Origin: an uncultured Pseudomonadota bacterium
GTDB taxonomy: Bacteria > Pseudomonadota > Alphaproteobacteria > RF32 > CAG-239
NCBI GenBank assembly: GCA_949289935.1
Contig: CASEQD010000006.1
Coordinates: 1 to 54,067, forward strand
Length of the DNA: 54,067 nt
Direction: 5' to 3'
How positions within the stretch are numbered: the stretch's first letter is position 1; each line of letters starts with the position of its first letter. A program made the translations under genes and the position numbers. Positions 15,238 through 24,310 of the stretch are shown here, piece after piece. A model generated the notes under the pieces. That model saw nothing but the letters and a program-made list of their open reading frames with translations. It was not told the DNA's origin and made no database searches.

Positions 15238-16545
15238 ATGAATATTGCTCTAGTTAATGGTCCAATTCCTTATGAAAATGCAATTACGCATATGCCACTT
15301 GATTTAATTTATATTGGTACAATGCTAAAAGATATAGGATTTACTGTTCAGGGATTTGACTTGGCAATAGAAAGAGATATTGAAAATGGAGTAACAAAAA
15401 TAAAGAACTTTGCTCCGAGTGTTATTATTACGTGTTTTTCTCGTGTTTTGTTTGATGGTGTTAGATGCTTAAAATCATCTCTTGATTTTCTTGAAAATTT
15501 AAAAATATCTCTTCCTAACACTCATATTTGTGCTGTTGGAGAGCAAGCGACTTTCCGCCCTGAAAGATGCTTAAGTTATCCATACATTGATTCAATTGTC
15601 CGTTACACTCCAGAAATTCCGGCTGTTATGCTATGCGATGCCCTAAAAAACAATAAATCTATTGATAATATTAAAGGCGTTATTACTCCAAAAAACATAA
15701 CAGAAAAACTCAATGATTTGCAGTGGTATTATCGTTTAAAATCCCTAGATGAATTAGGAATACCTGATAGAACAATCTTTCCTATCAAAAAATATTTACA
15801 GAAAGATACAGAAACAGTTGTAGAATGCAGTCGAGGCTGTAACCATCGTTGCTTATTCTGTCAACGCAGCCGTTACCATCGTTATAATGTAACAAAATCA
15901 CTGTCCAATATTGTTGCTGATTTGAAAAATTGTGTTGAACATGGTTTCAAATCTGTATTTTTTACAGATCTTGATTTTGTAAGAGATATTGAGCAAGCGA
16001 AACAAATATCTACAGCTATTTTACAAGCTAAATTACCTCTTAAATGGGCTTGTAATATGCGTGCTGATATTATAGATGAAAAACATGGAATCGATTTATT
16101 GAAGCTTATGAAAAAGGCAGGATGTTACAGAGTATTTGTTGGATTAGAATCTTCTAGCAATGACATTTTACAGGATGTAAATAAAGGAATTTCCCAAGAT
16201 TATGGCATAAAACTTAAGCAAATTCTTGATGAAATTGGTATAAAAATGCATGCATCATTTTTAATTGGGCTACCTAATGACACTCCACAAAAAATTACAG
16301 AAACAGTTAAGTATGCCAAACTTATAAATGCAGATATGACCTCTATTAATGCTCTTATCCCTATGCCAGGTACTCCTTATGGTGATCAGCCAGAAAAATA
16401 TGGTTTGCAGATAAATCAAAATGATTTATTGTGGTTTGAAAAAGAAGAATTTATGTACAATCAAGTCTGTGGTAATAAAACTATGTCTGCCTCGGAATTG
16501 CAAAAATTACATAAAAAAGCATATAGGGACTTACTTTTAGCATGA
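15238..16545 (+). CDS. B12-binding-type radical SAM enzyme
   Basis: The 435-residue enzyme has an N-terminal cobalamin-binding-like Rossmann domain (about residues 1-150; LDLIYIGTMLKDIGFTVQGFD) without the DxHxxG motif, as usual for this class. The radical SAM core starts at Cys201, Cys205 and Cys208 in GCNHRCLFC; FVGLESSSNDIL and HASFLIGLPNDT are typical core strands. Family members methylate unactivated carbon or phosphorus, or rearrange and cyclise their substrates. As a second radical enzyme behind a PqqD protein, it may act on the peptide or the small molecule released from it. The 3' end overlaps the next start (ATGA). Confidence 0.85.
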   Translation: MNIALVNGPIPYENAITHMPLDLIYIGTMLKDIGFTVQGFDLAIERDIENGVTKIKNFAPSVIITCFSRVLFDGVRCLKSSLDFLENLKISLPNTHICAVGEQATFRPERCLSYPYIDSIVRYTPEIPAVMLCDALKNNKSIDNIKGVITPKNITEKLNDLQWYYRLKSLDELGIPDRTIFPIKKYLQKDTETVVECSRGCNHRCLFCQRSRYHRYNVTKSLSNIVADLKNCVEHGFKSVFFTDLDFVRDIEQAKQISTAILQAKLPLKWACNMRADIIDEKHGIDLLKLMKKAGCYRVFVGLESSSNDILQDVNKGISQDYGIKLKQILDEIGIKMHASFLIGLPNDTPQKITETVKYAKLINADMTSINALIPMPGTPYGDQPEKYGLQINQNDLLWFEKEEFMYNQVCGNKTMSASELQKLHKKAYRDLLLA

Positions 16546-17438
16546 AGGTTGGTATTGTAGGCTATGGACGTAGAGCTAACTACTTTATTGAACACGCAAT
16601 AAAGCAAAAGGATGATGTTATTTTATTTTCACAACATTTAGAAAAACAGCAGAGTTCAGAATTTGTAGTATATTCTGACATGTCTATTTTTATTAATCAA
16701 AAACCAGATATAGCCATCATAACTTCTGCAGATATACAACATTTTGATCAGGCTATTACTTTAATTAAGCGTAGAATTCCTGTGTTGATAGAAAAACCAG
16801 CTGCTATATCTTCTATTTTGGTAAAAACATTATCTGATGCAGCTAATAAATATAAGACTCCGATTTATGTTGGATATAATTATAGAATATGTCCAATTTA
16901 TTTGCAAGTTAAAGATATGCAACTTAAGTTGAAAGATATCGTTAATATTAATTGCTTTATTGTAAATAATATTTTTGATAGTTTAACCCAGACAAATAAG
17001 TTATTTCTCAATATTGGCTGTCATTATATTGATGCAATAAATCAAATATTTGGCTATCCCAATTGGCATATTTGCAATTCATCAATTTATAAAAAACAAA
17101 ATCGAGATAAGTATGGCCAAATAAACATACTGCTCAATGATTGTGTTCCGCTTAATATAAGTTTTAATTTTCAGGCAGAGTGTTTTCCAGAAATTTTTGA
17201 AAGCTCAATATTTATACAAACCCATACAAATACAATTATTCTGACACGTAATGGGTTAAAGGTTATTAAAGGGCATAAAATTAAAGAGTATACTGATTCT
17301 CAAACACCTATATATGAAGAATTTCGTAAAAATATAGAAACAGATAAAAATAGTCATTTATGCACATTAGAAGAAGAAATCGTTAATTTACAAATTATTG
17401 AAAACATATATAACAATATAAATTATATAGGAGAATAA
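16542..17438 (+). CDS. Gfo/Idh/MocA-family oxidoreductase
   Basis: The 298-residue protein begins with the NAD(P)-binding Rossmann motif VGIVGYGRRANYF. It has the family signature LIEKPAA at about residue 83 with the catalytic Lys, followed by YVGYNYRICP. A C-terminal beta-sheet domain (NIGCHYIDAINQIFG) fits the substrate-binding half. Such enzymes oxidise or reduce hydroxyl, keto or imine groups of sugars and amino acids. It is translationally coupled to the B12 radical SAM gene and ends 2 bp before an acyltransferase gene, so all three probably work in sequence. It is slightly shorter than the usual 330-380 residues. Confidence 0.82.
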   Translation: MKVGIVGYGRRANYFIEHAIKQKDDVILFSQHLEKQQSSEFVVYSDMSIFINQKPDIAIITSADIQHFDQAITLIKRRIPVLIEKPAAISSILVKTLSDAANKYKTPIYVGYNYRICPIYLQVKDMQLKLKDIVNINCFIVNNIFDSLTQTNKLFLNIGCHYIDAINQIFGYPNWHICNSSIYKKQNRDKYGQINILLNDCVPLNISFNFQAECFPEIFESSIFIQTHTNTIILTRNGLKVIKGHKIKEYTDSQTPIYEEFRKNIETDKNSHLCTLEEEIVNLQIIENIYNNINYIGE

Positions 17439-17440
17439 TA

Positions 17441-17944
17441 ATGAATACTTTATTGAAAGCAGTTAATCCTAAAGATAGTATTCTTCTTTATGATTTTTAT
17501 CAAAAAATTCCTGCTAACGAATGTGGATTTAAAAATGATGCTTATAATATATCAAAAGACGAATTTGTAAAATACTTACAAAAAAAATATGATTCTTCAC
17601 AAGGTATAAATCTAAAACCAAATAGAGTTCCTTCTACAGAATTCATTTTGTATATAAACAATATTCCCGTAGGTATTGGTCGTGTTCGACATTATTTAAC
17701 TGAAGAATTGTTAAATCATGCTGGACACATTTCGTTTGCTATTGCCCCTGAATTTCGTGGTCAATGTTATGCAACAATATTGCTCAAATCTTTACTTGAA
17801 CAGGCAAAAATGTTAAATTTAAGCAAAGTGCTTCTGACGTGCAATGAAAACAATGTTGGAAGCTACAAAACAATTGAAAAAAACGGAGGAAAGTTAGACA
17901 GAATACATTCTGGAGAACGTTTTTACTGGATAGATTTAGCGTAA
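17441..17944 (+). CDS. GNAT-family N-acyltransferase
   Basis: The 167-residue protein has the GNAT core: VGIGRVRHYL, then ISFAIAPEFRGQCYATILL, where RGQCYA is the acetyl-CoA pyrophosphate-binding loop, and VLLTCNENNVGSYKTIEKNGG, the conserved Asn/Tyr segment. It should acylate an amine, either as a tailoring step or as self-protection of the producer. It is the last gene of the plus-strand run and overlaps the end of the convergent peptidase gene by 9 bp. The substrate cannot be inferred. Confidence 0.87.
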   Translation: MNTLLKAVNPKDSILLYDFYQKIPANECGFKNDAYNISKDEFVKYLQKKYDSSQGINLKPNRVPSTEFILYINNIPVGIGRVRHYLTEELLNHAGHISFAIAPEFRGQCYATILLKSLLEQAKMLNLSKVLLTCNENNVGSYKTIEKNGGKLDRIHSGERFYWIDLA

Positions 17945-19204
17945 GTTTTGTTTTTTATACAAATCAAACAATATATTGCTTTTTACTGGTCTACTTTCCT
18001 GATTTAGCAACTTATTCCAAAATTCTTCTGCTTTTTCTAACTGAGTTTTATGAATAAATTCATTTGGTTCATGAGCCTGTAATATTGAGCCTGGACCCAA
18101 TAATACAGTTGGAATACCTTTTTGAGCAAAAACAGGAGCATCCGAACTAAAACCTGCACCTGAAAAATTGGACTGTTTTAAAAAACGTCCTAAACCACTA
18201 ACAAAAGAATTGGATTGTTCACAAATGAATGATGGATATTTTTTTTGAATTTCAAAACTTGCCCTATACTGCCTATTCAATTGCTTTAATTTATTATCAA
18301 GAATACGTACATATTTATCAGTATTTTCCAATATTTTTTCAATATTTTGTGTAGGTAGATGGTTTATCATAAATTTTAGAGATACCGCTCCAATAGTTCT
18401 TTTGAAAGCAGAATCTGTTTTTATATCTAAAATTCGGCAATACAAATCATCAGGAATAAATCTTGCATCTGCTGGATGATTGTGTTGTTCTTTTTTGCAT
18501 TGCGAAGATAAGTAGTTATATACTTTATTGGCTTCCTGGAATGCATCTAAACCTAGGTCTGGTCTGGAAACATGTGATGTTGCACCTTGAATTACTATAT
18601 TGCCACGGCAAGATCCTCTCTGTCCGATAAGTACATTCATTTCTGTAGGTTCTCCGACAATACATCCGATAATTCCGTTATCTATAATTTGCGGATATAA
18701 TATATCAAGCATTTTTTTAGAAGACATCATTTGTGATTCTTCATCATCCGCTAGAATAATTGCAATATTATGAGGTAACTTATTAACATCGACTTGTTTT
18801 AATGAGGATATCAATGAGGCAACACTACCAAGCATATCACATGAACCTCTACCATATATTTTATCATCTTTTTCAATCATATTTTTTGCAGATTCATCCC
18901 ATTGTAAAGATTTACCTGAAATTACTGGATTTTTTGTATAACACCATCTTCCAGCATGATCGCCATTACAATCGTCAGGAACAACATCTATATGACCAGC
19001 ATATAGCAGATATGGTTTATTAGGCACAATTGTTCTTATAATCACTCCATAAGAGTGAGAATGGACTGGATTTTGGACATATTGAACAGAAAAAGACTCT
19101 GAATTAAATTGTTGAGCAATATACTCAACAATCTCTTGATTGTTTTTAGGAAAAACAACAGCTTTTTTAATTAGATTTTGTAATATTTCAAATGTATTAT
19201 TCAT
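17936..19204 (-). CDS. M20-family metallopeptidase/deacylase (ArgE/DapE-like)
   Basis: The 422-residue enzyme shows the full M20 set: YAGHIDVVPDD (His and Asp ligands), GRGSCDMLGSVA (bridging Asp), DDEES (general base and ligand Glu), VGEPTEM, TSHVSRPDLG in the dimerisation domain, and a C-terminal AHEPNEFI with the last His ligand. The family cleaves N-acyl amino acids and small peptides. Beside a GNAT gene, an acylation-deacylation protection pair is an attractive idea; trimming of the peptide product is another. It is transcribed toward the biosynthetic operon, and its upstream side leads into the right cassette repeat. Confidence 0.87.
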   Translation of the reverse strand: MNNTFEILQNLIKKAVVFPKNNQEIVEYIAQQFNSESFSVQYVQNPVHSHSYGVIIRTIVPNKPYLLYAGHIDVVPDDCNGDHAGRWCYTKNPVISGKSLQWDESAKNMIEKDDKIYGRGSCDMLGSVASLISSLKQVDVNKLPHNIAIILADDEESQMMSSKKMLDILYPQIIDNGIIGCIVGEPTEMNVLIGQRGSCRGNIVIQGATSHVSRPDLGLDAFQEANKVYNYLSSQCKKEQHNHPADARFIPDDLYCRILDIKTDSAFKRTIGAVSLKFMINHLPTQNIEKILENTDKYVRILDNKLKQLNRQYRASFEIQKKYPSFICEQSNSFVSGLGRFLKQSNFSGAGFSSDAPVFAQKGIPTVLLGPGSILQAHEPNEFIHKTQLEKAEEFWNKLLNQESRPVKSNILFDLYKKQNLR

Positions 19205-19347
19205 GATTATCCTACGATTAATGATTATAATATTTTTGTTTTTTTGTCAACTTTTAATGATTGCCGAAAACGAACTTACGAGGAGTATTAAAATTACAGG
19301 CTATATGCTAAAACAAATAAAATTTAAATCATTGACAACTAAAACCA

Positions 19348-19470
19348 CTTGTTTATGGGGTGTTTATTGAGTTATATGGATGTTTTTACAAGATTTTTTA
19401 TACATTATTCGTACTAGCAACTTTTAAACTAGCTATGTTAAAAGTTAAACCTCTGCTAAAATTTACATAG
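19348..19470 (+). repeat. Direct repeat flanking the RiPP-like cassette, right copy
   Basis: It shares the conserved start block and the exact 18-bp string CTGCTAAAATTTACATAG (19453-19470) with 11701-11834. It lies upstream of the M20 gene, while the left copy lies downstream of the NUDIX gene, so a shared role as a leader or terminator is unlikely. A DNA-level role such as a recombination site, or a scar of cassette insertion, fits better. The rest of 19205-19671 shows no gene. Confidence 0.55.
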
Positions 19471-19671
19471 TTTTAACACAATAATACCTATTTACAATGT
19501 GTTATAACAATTCAAAGAATCTGATGTAAATGTATTGTCGTGAATTTTGGGATTTGTAAACGGTTAAATTTCCATTATGATGTTTTTTTTTATTTTATTA
19601 ATAAATTAACACTTTAATACTAAAATTTCTTATGAGTATTGAAAATTGATACGGTTTGAGAAGAATAATGA

Positions 19672-20133
19672 ATCAAGAAGAGCAAGAAGCATTACATAGA
19701 CACTCTTAAGTATCATAATGCTCCCTACTGGAAGGAAAAGGATGTTGAGGTAATGCAGCATACAGCAACGGGCTGTTCCGCTTTTGACAATCAGCCTCCA
19801 TATAGACCAACAAAGAAAAATGGCGAACCGAAGGAATTTTATCGCTCAGCTTACAGAAGACCAAAGTGGAGTGATGCTTTCCCGTGCGTTCTTCAAGGTT
19901 CAGATGGTATGGGAGGTATGGTAACTTGCCATCCCGGAAGAGAATTGCCTGATGGAACCTATAGCGATGCACGGGCCTACACAATTTTAGAGTTGTTAAG
20001 AAGTTATGCCTTACCGGAAGATTTCCCTTTTCCTGCTTGGGCTAGTGATGATGAAAACTTACTGAGAGATGTTTTAGGGGAGGCTTTCGCACCGCTTTTA
20101 GTAAAAAATATTTTGCTAAACATGCCTAGGTAA
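19672..20133 (+). pseudogene. C5 cytosine DNA methyltransferase, C-terminal remnant
   Basis: The frame is open from 19672; the first ATG within it is 19753. The residues read like the target-recognition and C-terminal part of a phage-type cytosine-5 methyltransferase: HNAPYWKEKDVEVMQHTATG, then TCHPGRELPDGTYSDARAYTILELLRSYALPEDF, and the closing motif RDVLGEAFAPLLVKNIL. The SAM-binding and catalytic Pro-Cys motifs are missing, so it cannot be active. It is richer in GC than its surroundings and probably comes from an older phage insertion. A clean terminator follows. Confidence 0.7.
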
Positions 20134-20150
20134 ATGTTGGTGATTAATAA

Positions 20151-20179
20151 GGCAAGGAGTTTTTATCCTTGCCTTTTTT
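20151..20179 (+). terminator. Rho-independent terminator after the methyltransferase remnant
   Basis: GGCAAGGA (20151-20158) pairs with TCCTTGCC (20166-20173), followed by six Ts. Confidence 0.85.
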
Positions 20180-20195
20180 GGTTACTGAAAACGCA

Positions 20196-20348
20196 ATGCT
20201 TAAAAATTCACTATACGTAAAGGCTTTTTACCCGCCTATAGATGGGGATACCTGCCATATACGGCTGGATAGTATCCGGTACGGTATGTGGCCAGACTAT
20301 CGCTCCCGTATTATGTATGGTGCCTTAGGTATCCGATACCGGTTATAG
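20196..20348 (+). CDS. Short ORF, possible nuclease-like relic
   Basis: Fifty codons from ATG to TAG with residues AFYPPIDGDTCHIRLDSIRYG. The DGDT with alternating hydrophobics faintly recalls the start of a staphylococcal-nuclease-like domain, which would be much longer. No ribosome-binding site is visible and the gene sits between a terminator and an element end, so it is more likely a relic than a working gene. The remainder, 20349-20580, shows nothing I can support. Confidence 0.25.
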   Translation: MLKNSLYVKAFYPPIDGDTCHIRLDSIRYGMWPDYRSRIMYGALGIRYRL

Positions 20349-20580
20349 CATCCCTATGTATAACACAAAATAAAGAGACAAAGATAGTTAAATCCTTGCC
20401 TCTCTATGTGTCTGCGCTATACAGTTTTCGAACTCCAAATTTATATTGGCGTGTTATTCATCAAATCGGAGCGGTAAAAACGCAACCTGTGCGTAAGTTT
20501 ATGATAACTAATAATCCCAATACCTAACGAGATGATAATTTAACTAACACATTGAAAAACAAATAAACTAGATTACAAAA

Positions 20581-20696
20581 GTTCGGACAAATTGAAAAAA
20601 TGATGATTTTTGAAAATTAAACATCCGAACTTGCTGAAAGCCTTGAAAATAAAAGAAAAAGCAGCCATTTTCATGACTGCTGTTTGAATTGGTGAT
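20581..20696. repeat. Element-end repeat, right copy, overlapping the tRNA-Glu 3' end
   Basis: It aligns without gaps to 3408-3523. GTTCGGA (20581) and TCCGAAC (20624-20630) form an inverted repeat spanning 50 bp, as in the left copy. A hairpin AGCAG/CTGCT (20660-20681) with a T-run on the minus strand acts as the tRNA-Glu terminator. The last bases overlap the CCA end of the tRNA. Confidence 0.55.
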
Positions 20697-20764
20697 CCCA
20701 ACGGGATTCGAACCCATATTCCCACCGTGAAAGGGTGGTGTCCTAACCTTTAGACGATGGGACC
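20690..20764 (-). tRNA. tRNA-Glu (anticodon TTC)
   Basis: The complement folds as a full tRNA of 75 nt: acceptor stem GGTCCCA/TGGGATC with one G-U pair, anticodon stem CCACC/GGTGG around CTTTCAC with anticodon TTC, T-arm ATGGG-TTCGAAT-CCCGT, discriminator A and an encoded CCA. The 3' end is where the AT-rich island stops, so the gene marks the insertion site and remains intact. Confidence 0.95.
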
Positions 20765-20863
20765 ACTGTCAGAACTGTGTGAATGTATACAGGTAAATTT
20801 TATTTCAGTCAAGTAAAAAAATCAAAAAAAATATTTTTTTATTTAAGTCCGGACGGCATCACA

Positions 20864-21514
20864 TCATAATATTCCGAGTTTTTGCGCCGTTATCAGCGCC
20901 TGTGTACGGTTTTTTGCATTAAATACCCGCAACAGAGTATTTATATGAAGTTTTACCGTTGCTTCCGATACTTCCATTTCAAATGCTATCTGCTTATTTG
21001 ATTTTCCTTCTCCGATGCGCCGCATCACTTCCATCTGTCTGGTTGTCAGCATTTTTTTAGCCAAAGCAGCACCTCTGCCCGGCGTTACAGGCAAAGCATC
21101 GCCGCTGTTTCCTTCCAAGGGGCCGACAACTGCCTGTATCGGCATATAGGTTCCGCCGTCGATGATTATTTTTATGGCTCCGGCCATAACTTCCGGACTA
21201 ACGCTTTTGGGAATGTATCCTATCGCTCCGGCATAAACGGCTTTTCGCATATCTCTGCTATCTTCATTTGAGCTTATAACAACAATCCGGCTACCATCGC
21301 TTTTTTCTCTCAGCCGGTTTAATCCGTCCTCCCAATTTCTGTCCGGCAAATCAATATCCAAGATAATCAAATCAAAAAACCTGCAGTCAAGAGCATTAAA
21401 AGCCTCCCGATATTTTGAAACATCCGTAATGCTGATGTTCTCATCAATCCGGTTTAGCAAACCTGACAATTTTTCGCGTAAAGAATTCTGATTTTCCGCC
21501 ACCAGAACTTTCAT
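20864..21514 (-). CDS. NarL/FixJ-type two-component response regulator
   Basis: The 216-residue protein has an N-terminal receiver domain with the phospho-acceptor Asp53 in LIILDIDLPD, SS in VVISSNE and Lys in YIPKSVS. A LuxR-type DNA-binding domain follows (about residues 150-216; LTTRQMEVMRRIGEGKSNKQIAFEMEVSEATVKLHI, split here by description only). The acidic pocket near the start is AEN rather than the usual two adjacent acids, so metal binding may be atypical. No histidine kinase is adjacent, so its partner is elsewhere. It is the first chromosomal gene beyond the tRNA. Confidence 0.88.
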   Translation of the reverse strand: MKVLVAENQNSLREKLSGLLNRIDENISITDVSKYREAFNALDCRFFDLIILDIDLPDRNWEDGLNRLREKSDGSRIVVISSNEDSRDMRKAVYAGAIGYIPKSVSPEVMAGAIKIIIDGGTYMPIQAVVGPLEGNSGDALPVTPGRGAALAKKMLTTRQMEVMRRIGEGKSNKQIAFEMEVSEATVKLHINTLLRVFNAKNRTQALITAQKLGIL

Positions 21515-21593
21515 TATTATCTCTCCGTTTGATTACTTCTTAAATTTAGCCGGCTTATTCATCCGACTCAAAAAAATCCCGCCGAATTTCAAA

Positions 21594-22061
21594 CTATTTT
21601 TCATTTTGAGGGAGAATTATATATTCCACACCCGCTTCTTCAAACATCTGGCGGGAGAAATCAAGCTTGTCGCGCCAAGTGTTCTGCGGCGTATTTTTGT
21701 CTTTTTTTACTTCATGGGTTACCACCATTTTTATCCCTGACTGAATGATTGCCCGGGCACAATCCGTACACGGTGCATGAGTCGCATACATCACACAGCC
21801 TTTTAATGAAGTTCCCGTCAGGCAGGCATTATAAATAGCGTTTCTTTCGGCATGCTCAAAAAAATCATATTTCGTCGGGCGCTCCATTCGTTCCGGCTTA
21901 TTATCATCCACGCCGCGAACCAATCCGTTATATCCGGTTGCCCGTATTTCCCTGTCCGGACCGACGACTATCGCTCCGGTTTTCGTGCTCGGATCTTTTG
22001 ACCAGGTGGCCACCAGCTCCGCCACTTCCATAAATCTTTTATGCCATTTTTCTGAAAACAT
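21594..22061 (-). CDS. dCMP deaminase family protein
   Basis: The 155-residue enzyme carries the zinc site of cytidine/deoxycytidylate deaminases: HAERNAI with the His ligand and catalytic Glu, and APCTDCA with the two Cys ligands. WSKDPSTKTGAIVV and ATGYNG match the dCMP deaminase (ComEB-like) branch. It turns dCMP into dUMP for thymidylate synthesis. The start ATG lies about 80 bp into a gap with the next minus-strand gene. No oddities. Confidence 0.85.
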   Translation of the reverse strand: MFSEKWHKRFMEVAELVATWSKDPSTKTGAIVVGPDREIRATGYNGLVRGVDDNKPERMERPTKYDFFEHAERNAIYNACLTGTSLKGCVMYATHAPCTDCARAIIQSGIKMVVTHEVKKDKNTPQNTWRDKLDFSRQMFEEAGVEYIILPQNEK

Positions 22062-22210
22062 ACAGATAATCCTTGATATATTTTTTTCAGATTATCGGAT
22101 TTCCATAAAATTTGCAATAAAAAACTCCGCAAAAAAATCTCAATTTTTCATTACAAAAAATACCGTCTATCGACAACAATCTTATCAATGCTTAAAAATC
22201 CGAATTAATT

Positions 22211-22693
22211 TTAATCTGCGGTGTAAACATTTTGCGCCGCAGCTTCATTAAACAATCCAAATTCCGAAAAGCACTGATGCAGATACATACTGTGAGGAAA
22301 AATAAAAATATGTATAAACAACCAAAAACAAGAAAAAATTCTGGCAAAATTTAACACTTTATGCTTGTTGTTATAAATGTACCATCCCAAAACGACCATC
22401 AGATTATCAAATATCAACCGGTTGCTCCAATGTTCAACTCCTTGCAGCCAATCTGCTACCGTGCTGCCGGCCAATCCGGTTTCGAGATAATGTTCAACGC
22501 ATTCCCAGACATAAGCCAGCAGTAATGCCGTAAGGAAGCTTATTTTCATAAATAATTGATGTGAAATATTTTCTCTGCCGGTCATCGTTTCAACTATGAT
22601 TTTTGCAATCCAACCGACGGAAACGCCCATGGCAATGTGTTCTATAGACCAAACATCAAAAGCCGCTTCTGTTTTCAGTCCCCATAATGTCAT
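22211..22693 (-). CDS. Multi-pass membrane protein of unknown function
   Basis: The 160-residue protein has about four hydrophobic segments (near residues 18-35, 48-65, 92-108 and 116-132). Conserved-looking polar residues lie at membrane edges: WSIEHIAMG, WECVEHYLE and GVEHWSNRLIFDN, i.e. three Glu-His pairs that could bind a metal. I do not recognise the family with certainty. It stands alone between the deaminase and enolase genes and points away from enolase. Confidence 0.6.
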   Translation of the reverse strand: MTLWGLKTEAAFDVWSIEHIAMGVSVGWIAKIIVETMTGRENISHQLFMKISFLTALLLAYVWECVEHYLETGLAGSTVADWLQGVEHWSNRLIFDNLMVVLGWYIYNNKHKVLNFARIFSCFWLFIHIFIFPHSMYLHQCFSEFGLFNEAAAQNVYTAD

Positions 22694-22844
22694 TTTTTCT
22701 GTCCATCCTATGAAAATATAATTTTATAAAAAATAAAACAGAATTAATTAACAAATTTTGAAAAGTAAAAAAATAATTTTCTTTTGCTTGACAATCACTA
22801 TAAAATGCACGAAGTTATACGCAGTTCATTTACAATAATGTTAG

Positions 22845-24131
<1,287 letters not shown>

Positions 24132-24157
24132 TTTTCCTGAATATTTTTGAAAAAAAG

Positions 24158-24192
24158 CGCCTGGCTTTGATTTATGTCAGGCGTTTTTTTTT
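24158..24192 (+). terminator. Rho-independent terminator of eno
   Basis: CGCCTG (24158-24163) pairs with CAGGCG (24178-24183), followed by a run of nine Ts. Confidence 0.85.
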
Positions 24193-24253
24193 GAAATTGG
24201 AATAGAGATAATAAAGCATGGCGTTTCTGAAATAAGACGGAGAGAAGTAAAAA

Positions 24254-24303
24254 TTTCATATAAAAAAACCGGAGAAATACTCCGGCTTTTTTTATATGAA
24301 ATT
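24254..24303. terminator. Bidirectional terminator
   Basis: CCGGAG (24269-24274) and CTCCGG (24280-24285) with a 5-nt loop are flanked by a 7-A and a 7-T run. The outer TTTCATATA/TATATGAAA also pairs. It serves the FlaF-like gene on the minus strand. Confidence 0.85.
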
Positions 24304-24310
24304 TTATTAA

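Larger units (their letters stand above)
3524..20690. mobile_element. AT-rich genomic island at tRNA-Glu
   Basis: The segment lies between the repeat 3408-3523 and the tRNA-Glu 3' end at 20690, the usual insertion point for integrative elements. It is clearly AT-richer than both flanks. Its contents are typical accessory genes: nuclease-like defence proteins, a truncated serine recombinase, DUF3768, a RiPP-like cassette and a methyltransferase remnant. No intact integrase is present, so it may no longer move by itself. The exact edges are inferred from the paired repeats. Confidence 0.6.

Noticed and set aside
11701..19470. Cassette repeats as integron attC sites
   Set aside because: One GTTAAAC string fits the attC core, but its paired RYYYAAC is missing, the cassette has many genes in both directions, and no integron integrase is present.
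20288..20527. 79-codon open frame before the tRNA
   Set aside because: No ribosome-binding site, no family resemblance, and it runs through apparent relic sequence next to the element end.
22788..22820. TTGACA and TTATAC as the eno promoter
   Set aside because: The spacing is 21 bp and the nearer TATAAA is only 5 bp from TTGACA, so no proper pair can be defended.
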